Source: Anaerolineales bacterium
Lineage (GTDB): Bacteria; Chloroflexota; Anaerolineae; Anaerolineales; E44-bin32
Direction: 5' to 3'
NCBI GenBank assembly: GCA_011772595.1
Contig: WVZH01000238.1
Location: forward strand, 1 to 13,620
DNA: 13,620 bases
How positions within the stretch are numbered: position 1 is the first letter of the stretch; each line of letters begins with the position of its first letter. A model generated the notes under the pieces. It had not been told where the DNA came from and searched no databases. It was given only the letters and a program-made list of their open reading frames with translations. This document shows, piece after piece, positions 5,746 through 11,050 of this stretch. The translations under genes and the position numbers were made by a program.

Positions 5746-8301
5746 CTACTCGGCAAACACCTCGTCAGCGCGTGCCTGTAACGTGGTTAGAATGGTGTCG
5801 AGATCACCGCCGCCCACGTATTCCGTGATGGCTGCGAACTCGTCCATGACCATCCCGCCCGGAAGCAGGTCGCCCACGTCGAAGCTCACCGCAGGAGCGC
5901 GCAACAAGACGCCAGCCTTGGCCGCCGAGATCGGATCGGTGTAGCTCAGACCGGTCACCTTGTTGTTCGGCGAGAGGTCGAAGCCCGAAGCCGCCCAAGC
6001 ACGACCGCCGCGCCCACTGGTCAGGTAGGCAACGAGGGCGCGCACGGCGGGTGTATCGTTGAAGACCGCCATGGCGTCAGCGCCCACCTGTACAGGCGGA
6101 GGCGAACCGTCTACGCTCGGCAGGACGAAGAAGGCAAAGTCGGTGCCGAACACCAACTCAGGATACTGGCCCTCGACGATCCCACCAGCGAAGCCGCTCT
6201 GCTTCACCATGAACGCTTGCGGTGGGTCGGCGAACACGGCGTAGATCGCATCCAGGAATCCGGTGCTCACCGTGCCATCCGCACCGCCCAGCGCGTAGGT
6301 GGGGTCGGCCGCCCAGTTACCGTAAAGCTCCCAGGCCTCCTTCACACCGGGATCATTCCAGGCGGTCGCGCCCGTTGCGAGTCCGTCTGTGAATTCCACG
6401 CCCTGTGTACGCAGCAGGATGTCCTGCACGAAGTCGGTGCCCGTCCAACCTGTGGCCGCACCGCTCTCCATGCCCATCGAGAACGGTATGCCGCCATCCG
6501 CCTTGATCTGATCGACAAGCGCCTCGAAGTCGGCCCACGTCTTGGGGACCTTGTAGCCCATGGCATCGAACGCGATGGGGCTGTACCAAGCCAGGCTCTT
6601 CACGTCGCTCTTGACGAAGATACCAACGACCTCACCGTCGACGGTGCCCAGCGCCAGCCAGGAGGGCGAGTAGTTATCGAGATTGGCGCCCAGCGTATCG
6701 AGCGGGATCAGATCGTCTTTATATTGCGTAAACGCACCGACGTTCGGCATCAGCGAGATGTCGGGGGGGTTGCCGCCTTCAACGCGCGTCGCCAAGATGG
6801 CGTTCAGATCGCGCGTGCCTTCGTAGGTAAACGTGATGTCACAAGCGTCGATCAAGGGCTGGAAGATCTCGATCAGGCGTGCCTCCTCGTCGCCTGTCCA
6901 GACCGCCAGCATGGAAACCTCGCTGCCCTCACCGCCCATGCAGTCAATGGTCGCCAGACCGCCGAAGATTTCTACAGCCCGGTCCTCGAGCCGGTCGAGG
7001 ATGGAATCCAGGTCGCCGCCGTTCACGTATTCCGTGATGCCGACAAACTCGTCCATCACCATGCCACCAGGCAGCAAGTCGCCCACGTCGTAGCTCACGG
7101 CAGGAGCCGCGGCGAGCACGTCGGCCTTGGCCGCCGAGATCGGATCCGTGTAGTCCTCACCTGTGACCTTGTTGTTCGGCGAGAGGTCAAAGCCGGAAGC
7201 TGCCCAGGCTTTCCCGCCCATCTCGCTCGTCAGGTAGGCGACGAGCGCACGCACGGCAGGCGCGTCGTTGAAAACCGCCATGGCGTCGCCACCTACTTGC
7301 ACAGGTGGAGGTGAGCCGTCCATGCTCGGTATCACGAAGAAGTCATAGTCGGTGCCGAACTCCAGCTCCGGATACTGGCCTTCGACGATACCACCGGCGA
7401 AGCCGCTCTGCTTCACCATGACAGCCTGTGGCGGGTCGGCGAACGTCGCATAGATCGCCTCCAGGAAGCCGGTACTCACCGTGCCCTCGGAACCACCAAG
7501 CGCATAGGTTGGATCGGTGGCCCACTTGCCGTAGATCTCCCAAGCTTCCTTCACGGCGGGATCGTTCCAGGCTGTATCGTGCACAGCGAGGCCGTTGACG
7601 AAGTCAACACCCTGGGTGCGCATCATGATGTCCTGCACGAAGTCCGTACCTGTCCAGCCCGTCGCCGCACCGCTCTCCATACCCATCGAGAAGGGTATGA
7701 GGCCGTCTGCTTTGATTTCTTCAACCCCAGCAACGAATTCGTCCCAGGTACTCGGGATCTCGTAGCCCATCGAATCGGCTAGCGTTGGGCTGTACCAGAC
7801 CAGGCTCTTCACATCAGCCTTGACGAACACGCCGTAGACGGTGCCTTCGACAGAACCAAGAGCCAGCCAGGAAGGAAGATAGTTCTCTAAATGCGCACCG
7901 AGGTCATCAAGAGGAATCAGTTTGTCCTTGTACATCTCAAAGGCCCCGACGTTGGGCATCAGCGAGATGTCCGGGGGGTTGCCGCCCTCGACACGCGTCG
8001 CCAAGATGGCGTTCAGATCGCGCGTACCTTCGTAGGTGAAGGTGATGTCACAGGCGTCGATCAGCGGCTGGAAGATCTCGATCAGGCGCGCTTCCTCGTC
8101 GCCGGTCCAAACCGCCAGCATGGAAACCTCGCTGCCCTCGCCGCCCATGCAGTCGATTTCAGCTTCAGGCGGTGGGGCCTCCTCGGTTTCCGGCGGGGCG
8201 GGTGGTGGAACTTCGGTGGGCTCCGGTGTCGCCCGGCAGCCCGTGACGACGATGGCCAGAACCATGACCAGTGCGAGTAACACAAAGTACTTGCTCTTCA
8301 T
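5746..8301 (-). CDS. Tandem-domain AglE-like sugar-binding lipoprotein of the ABC importer
   Basis: This 851-residue protein is about twice the usual length for a CUT1 solute-binding protein. It starts with a lipoprotein signal (hydrophobic 5-19, lipobox VTGC with Cys22), then a Pro/Glu-rich linker (24-48). Two complete binding domains follow, residues 49-451 and 452-851, aligning at a constant 403-residue offset. Each has WTGDEEARLIEIFQPL, GNPPDISLMPN, FSMGMESGAATGWTGTDFVQ, AMVKQSGFAGGI-like and SGFDLSPNNKVTG segments. The second domain has no signal peptide and is joined by only a few residues (GGLAT). Both should sit outside the membrane, anchored by one lipid, and deliver sugar to the two downstream permeases. 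Each domain carries a Cys pair (51/84 and 454/487). A strong AGGAGGAGG precedes the ATG. The two copies are mostly identical by eye, most strongly at their starts, which points to an in-frame duplication after which the distal parts diverged. Confidence 0.93.
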   Translation of the reverse strand: MKSKYFVLLALVMVLAIVVTGCRATPEPTEVPPPAPPETEEAPPPEAEIDCMGGEGSEVSMLAVWTGDEEARLIEIFQPLIDACDITFTYEGTRDLNAILATRVEGGNPPDISLMPNVGAFEMYKDKLIPLDDLGAHLENYLPSWLALGSVEGTVYGVFVKADVKSLVWYSPTLADSMGYEIPSTWDEFVAGVEEIKADGLIPFSMGMESGAATGWTGTDFVQDIMMRTQGVDFVNGLAVHDTAWNDPAVKEAWEIYGKWATDPTYALGGSEGTVSTGFLEAIYATFADPPQAVMVKQSGFAGGIVEGQYPELEFGTDYDFFVIPSMDGSPPPVQVGGDAMAVFNDAPAVRALVAYLTSEMGGKAWAASGFDLSPNNKVTGEDYTDPISAAKADVLAAAPAVSYDVGDLLPGGMVMDEFVGITEYVNGGDLDSILDRLEDRAVEIFGGLATIDCMGGEGSEVSMLAVWTGDEEARLIEIFQPLIDACDITFTYEGTRDLNAILATRVEGGNPPDISLMPNVGAFTQYKDDLIPLDTLGANLDNYSPSWLALGTVDGEVVGIFVKSDVKSLAWYSPIAFDAMGYKVPKTWADFEALVDQIKADGGIPFSMGMESGAATGWTGTDFVQDILLRTQGVEFTDGLATGATAWNDPGVKEAWELYGNWAADPTYALGGADGTVSTGFLDAIYAVFADPPQAFMVKQSGFAGGIVEGQYPELVFGTDFAFFVLPSVDGSPPPVQVGADAMAVFNDTPAVRALVAYLTSGRGGRAWAASGFDLSPNNKVTGLSYTDPISAAKAGVLLRAPAVSFDVGDLLPGGMVMDEFAAITEYVGGGDLDTILTTLQARADEVFAE
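5749..6948 (-). repeat. Repeat unit 2 (400 codons) of the tandem binding protein
   Basis: This segment encodes residues 452-851 and starts directly with IDCMGGEG, without any signal peptide or spacer. It ends at ADEVFAE, three residues short of the equivalent point in unit 1. Ligand-contact style segments such as GWTGTDF and SGFDLSPNNK are kept, so both domains look functional. Confidence 0.9.
6949..8157 (-). repeat. Repeat unit 1 (403 codons) of the tandem binding protein
   Basis: This segment encodes residues 49-451. It matches the next unit at an offset of exactly 1209 bases. The opening 73 codons (8157-7939) encode the same residues as 6948-6730. Identity then falls to scattered substitutions, for example EMYKDKLIPLDDL against TQYKDDLIPLDTL. 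Confidence 0.9.
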
Positions 8302-8466
8302 TTCCTCCTCCTAATAAGGAATTAGATTGTGAACTTAATTGGAAGTGCGATAAGGTTTCAATTAGATAAGACACCTCCCTTCAGGCTTTATCACGCCTCA
8401 GAACCTTTCAGCTTTGACGGTATAACGATCGTTCTCTGACAGGCTACTTCCTGCAAGAAGAGCCCG
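8302..8466 (-). promoter_or_regulatory. Upstream region of the importer operon
   Basis: These 165 bases separate the repressor gene from the binding-protein gene and should hold the importer promoter and operator. Visible elements are the end of a hairpin that starts in the repressor stop region, a 10-bp palindrome at 8424-8433, and two similar motifs (TCTAATTGAAACCTTAT and TCTAATTCCTTAT) near the ribosome site. No -35/-10 pair stands out. Transcription might also continue from the repressor gene. Confidence 0.45.
8424..8433. promoter_or_regulatory. Perfect palindrome AACGATCGTT, candidate operator
   Basis: A perfect 10-bp palindrome lies 123 bases before the importer start, in the only place an operator for the binding-protein gene could sit. 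It does not match the palindrome in front of the LacI gene, so it may belong to another regulator or be chance. Confidence 0.35.
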
Positions 8467-8470
8467 TCAG
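8436..8470 (-). terminator. Hairpin over the repressor stop codon (terminator-like, no U tract)
   Basis: Arms CTGACGGGCT and AGCCTGTCAG pair over 10 bp with one G-U. The 15-base interior CTTCTTGCAGGAAGT can itself fold further. The stem overlaps the TGA of the LacI gene. It is followed on the minus strand by AGAACGATCG rather than a T run, so it may slow or partly end transcription, or protect the transcript end, rather than act as a classical terminator. Confidence 0.5.
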
Positions 8471-9495
8471 GAGCAATAGCCGCACGATTTGCGGACGATC
8501 AATTCTGACTCAAGGATCAGACTACGCTCGCGAACCTCCTCACATGCGACTAAATTGACCAGCAAATCCGCAGCCGCCCACCCAATACCGTAAGCCGGCA
8601 GGCGTACCGTCGTCAGCGGTGGATCTTGGTAAATCGACATCGGGATGTCGTCAAATCCGACGAAAGCGATGTCCTCCGGGATACGATTCCCTCGCTTTTT
8701 GGCGGCACACATGGCACCGATGGCGACCGTGTCGCTGCTCACGAAGACCGCTGAAGGAGGGGGATCGGCTCGCAAAAGTGCCTCCATCGCCTCCTCACCG
8801 CTTGCGGGCGAGAATTTCGCAACGACGAGATGTTGCTCTTCAAAGGTGAGCCCGTTCTCCTCAAGTACTTGCTGATAACCTCGAAGACGCGCAGCAGCAG
8901 CAGTGTCGGCCAGGGGTGCATGGAGAATCATGCCCAGACGTGTGTGACCGAGTCGTACAAGATGTTCAACCGCCCTTCTTGTTGCGTGGACGTTGTCGAT
9001 ATCCACAGATGCGACCGCCACGCCTGGCCAGTGACCCTGGAGTACGAGCGGCGCCTCTGTCTCCAGAAGCTGCTGTAACTCTTCATCGTCGGAACGAGGA
9101 CCGGAAAGTATGATCCCATCGACGTAACCACCGCGTAGCATGCGGACACACCGGTCGCCACCATTCTCGAGAGGCACGGGCGCAAAGAGAACTTCGTAGT
9201 TCGAGGCTGAAGCCGCGTCGTGGACCCCATGCAGCACCTGTGGAAGAAAGGCATCCGCGAACGCTCGCTCGGGGGTCAGCCGCTGAACATAGGCGAGGAT
9301 GCGACTCTTTCCGGTGACCAAGCGCTGTGCCGAAACGTTCGGATGGTAATCCAACTGGCGAGCGGCTTCGACGACCTTGCAACGTGTATCCTCGCTGATC
9401 CTCATCCCGGGGACATCATTGAGGACAAAAGAGACCGTGGTTCTGGAAACCCCGGCCAGTTCCGCCACGTCCCGTGAGGTGACGCGTTTTTTCAA
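8467..9495 (-). CDS. LacI-family transcriptional repressor
   Basis: This 342-residue DNA-binding regulator has the canonical N-terminal helix-turn-helix at residues 6-26 (TSRDVAELAGVSRTTVSFVLN). The hinge helix region follows at about 51-63 (HPNVSAQRLVTGK). A periplasmic-binding-protein-like sensor fold spans about 66-340, with VDIDN, GHTRLGMI, AVFVSSDTVAIGA and IAFVGFDDIP motifs in the expected order. It probably binds a sugar or sugar phosphate from the locus and controls the importer next to it. The start is TTG, supported by AAAGGGG four bases upstream. No in-frame ATG lies close upstream, and the helix-turn-helix begins right after. A palindrome over its own transcription start suggests autorepression. 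The ligand cannot be deduced. Confidence 0.95.
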   Translation of the reverse strand: MKKRVTSRDVAELAGVSRTTVSFVLNDVPGMRISEDTRCKVVEAARQLDYHPNVSAQRLVTGKSRILAYVQRLTPERAFADAFLPQVLHGVHDAASASNYEVLFAPVPLENGGDRCVRMLRGGYVDGIILSGPRSDDEELQQLLETEAPLVLQGHWPGVAVASVDIDNVHATRRAVEHLVRLGHTRLGMILHAPLADTAAAARLRGYQQVLEENGLTFEEQHLVVAKFSPASGEEAMEALLRADPPPSAVFVSSDTVAIGAMCAAKKRGNRIPEDIAFVGFDDIPMSIYQDPPLTTVRLPAYGIGWAAADLLVNLVACEEVRERSLILESELIVRKSCGYCS

Positions 9496-9499
9496 TTCG

Positions 9500-9506
9500 C
9501 CCCTTT
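9500..9506 (-). promoter_or_regulatory. Ribosome binding site supporting the TTG start of the repressor
   Basis: AAAGGGG stands four bases before TTG at 9495. The nearby ATG triplets at 9524-9529 are out of frame, so this site decides the start. Confidence 0.65.
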
Positions 9507-9526
9507 ATGCTGATACGTGTTAGCAT
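9507..9526. promoter_or_regulatory. LacI-type operator palindrome over the repressor promoter
   Basis: On the minus strand it reads ATGCTAACACGTATCAGCAT, a 20-bp imperfect palindrome with 8 of 10 pairs matching and the central CG typical of LacI-family operators. It begins one base after the -10 element and covers the expected transcription start. Autoregulation by the adjacent repressor is the likely meaning. Confidence 0.65.
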
Positions 9527-9527
9527 C

Positions 9528-9556
9528 ATTATTGCACTCGGAATCACCGATGTCAA
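9528..9556 (-). promoter_or_regulatory. Sigma70-type promoter of the repressor gene
   Basis: TTGACA (9556-9551), a 17-base spacer and AATAAT (9533-9528) form a near-consensus promoter directed at the LacI gene. The hexamers match 6/6 and 5/6 of the consensus. Confidence 0.75.
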
Positions 9557-9789
9557 GCTGCATTCCCTGGCACACCATTGCGGACAAACCACAGTGTCGC
9601 TTTTCCATTCCTGTATTCTTCAAATAACAAAGACGCAACCAAACCAACAGAATTTTCCCGCCGAAACGGAAACTCGAGACTTCGTAATCCTCGTAACGGC
9701 TGCGAGCTCAGCGGCCCGGGAATGACCTATTCGATCTCAAATCGAGGCGTGTCCCTCGCCAACTGCAGCGAGCTGTTATGCTGTCTTTG
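9557..9789. other. Intergenic stretch between acetyltransferase and repressor promoter
   Basis: No coding frame is supportable here. Two weak hairpins (stems CTCGC/GCGAG and TCGAT/ATCGA on the minus strand) lie within the first 80 bases after the acetyltransferase stop. They could help end the upstream transcript but have no U tract. The rest shows nothing distinctive. Confidence 0.4.
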
Positions 9790-10329
9790 TCACAATTCCA
9801 GTCCCATCCAGTGATGATCAAAGTACTTGCCATCTAAGAAGATTTCCTTGTGGATCGTACCTTCTTTGACAAATCCTTTGCGTTCATATAGAAGGATCGC
9901 GCGGTGATTGTCCGTCCGGACACGCAGATTGATTTTCTTTACAATCTGGGTATCCCGCGCCCAATCTATAAAAGTGTCGACCATCAGGGAGCCAATCCCA
10001 AGTCCCCAATACTGCTTTCGCACCGACATGCCAAATTCGCCACTGTGTCGTACCCGGGGTCGGTGACCGGCCGAAAAATTCAGCGTGGCAACAATCGTGT
10101 CGTCTATCGTGCCGAGTATGAACAATTGATTGTCGGACGCGAGACACTTGCGAAGAAATTCCTCCTCTTCCCGTTCCGTCAGTTCAAACTCCCCGGGGCC
10201 AAAGGTCAGAAAATCCGATTCGCTACTTACGCCCTCAACGTATTCAAGAACAGCTCGAGCGTCTTCTACCACTGCCTCGCGGATCTGAAGAACACGGTTG
10301 TCCTCTAGCTCGTAATTTTGTGCTTTCAT
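9790..10329 (-). CDS. GNAT-family N-acetyltransferase
   Basis: This 179-residue protein has the GNAT fold signatures in order: an N-terminal strand and helix (LQIREAVVEDARAVLEYVEG, about 14-33), a central hydrophobic strand (IVATLNFSAGH, 79-89), and FGMSVRKQYWGLGIGSLMV (99-117). In the last of these, Q106-x-x-G109-x-G111 forms the acetyl-CoA pyrophosphate loop. LRVRTDNHRAILLYERKGFVKEG (135-157) is the usual C-terminal motif. It resembles RimL/SpeG-like or antibiotic-type enzymes; the acceptor substrate is unknown. The frame stays open upstream into the kinase gene, but the extra residues do not look like GNAT sequence, so the ATG at 10329 is preferred. The ribosome site there (AAGGT) is very close to the ATG, so the start is not certain. 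It lies 67 bases after the kinase gene and may be a bystander in the sugar locus. Confidence 0.88.
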   Translation of the reverse strand: MKAQNYELEDNRVLQIREAVVEDARAVLEYVEGVSSESDFLTFGPGEFELTEREEEEFLRKCLASDNQLFILGTIDDTIVATLNFSAGHRPRVRHSGEFGMSVRKQYWGLGIGSLMVDTFIDWARDTQIVKKINLRVRTDNHRAILLYERKGFVKEGTIHKEIFLDGKYFDHHWMGLEL

Positions 10330-10396
10330 AACCTTAAGGTGTTGACAGCATAGTCTAGAGTTTCTACACACTGAACCTTGTGAATCTAAATGGCGA

Positions 10397-11032
10397 TCAA
10401 GATGAGAGACGAACGACGTCGAATTCCGGGGAGACAACAAAATCGGCCATGGGACGCAGCGATTGCACGACCTCATGCTCCCTTTGCAAGACCTGCAATC
10501 TGAACTCGCTCTGCGGTTCTTTGCCGCGCACCAACTGTGCTTTCTTCGTCTCGTGATACGTTAGATCGATAAATACTCTCAGATCTGCATCCGCCTTGAC
10601 GGCGTATAAACCCTCCAAGATCAAAATCGGGATCCCGTCAAAGTCCGTGATCAACTGATCTTCCTGATCCGTCAACAAGTCAATGCACGGTAAGGTCGCT
10701 TTCTTGTTCCCTCGGAATTCGGTGATGTTACGCTCGATCCTGTCCCAATCGTACTCCTCCCATCCGATGCTTTCGATCCCATGTTGCTTTCTCCAGGAGG
10801 TTCTTTCGGTCGGTGAGACTTTGTAGTAATTGTCACTGTGCAGGATCTTCGCCAGACGTCCCTCGTCTTTTAACCTGCGACTGATCACGTGCGCCAACTC
10901 AGACTTCCCTGAGCCCGACTCACCCCCAATCGCAATGACGAGCTTCTCGGCTTCAATCTCAAGGATCGTCTCGACGAATTGCTCACCCGCTTTTCGATGC
11001 TTATCTGTGATTAGAAGGATATCGCCCAACAT
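10397..11032 (-). CDS. Uridine-kinase-like P-loop kinase
   Basis: This 211-residue protein has Walker A GESGSGKS at residues 37-44. It has HSDNYYK at 66-71 in the place of the catalytic D-x-Y segment of uridine kinases, and a Walker B-like strand ILILEGLYA at 136-144. Arg/Lys-rich helices that could form the lid (KKAQLVRGK and RLQVLQRE) lie at about 163-185. The N-terminal 30 residues are extra relative to a minimal kinase. It should phosphorylate a nucleoside or another small hydroxyl compound with a nucleoside triphosphate. The gene starts 18 bases after the HAD-GH65 stop with GAGGT upstream, so the two are surely co-transcribed. The partnership hints that the true substrate could be a sugar released by the phosphorylase, but that is inference; uridine or cytidine remain possible. 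Confidence 0.83.
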   Translation of the reverse strand: MLGDILLITDKHRKAGEQFVETILEIEAEKLVIAIGGESGSGKSELAHVISRRLKDEGRLAKILHSDNYYKVSPTERTSWRKQHGIESIGWEEYDWDRIERNITEFRGNKKATLPCIDLLTDQEDQLITDFDGIPILILEGLYAVKADADLRVFIDLTYHETKKAQLVRGKEPQSEFRLQVLQREHEVVQSLRPMADFVVSPEFDVVRLSS

Positions 11033-11050
11033 GTCTGCACCTCACCTCTC

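Noticed and set aside
6217..7314. 365-codon open frame on the plus strand
   Set aside because: It runs antisense to the tandem binding protein and its sequence mirrors the repeats; His/Arg-rich composition without domains indicates a shadow frame.
5746..8301. Assembly duplication as the cause of the double binding protein
   Set aside because: The two units differ at many silent sites and, in their distal parts, at many residues, and they remain in frame. That is not expected from a simple assembly error, though long reads would settle it.
10342..10370. TTGACA with TACACA on the plus strand as a promoter
   Set aside because: The -10 match is poor and no plus-strand gene follows.
10330..10476. 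N-terminal extension of the acetyltransferase into the kinase gene
   Set aside because: The 49 extra residues overlap the kinase coding region and are unlike GNAT sequence; the ATG at 10329 directly precedes the domain.
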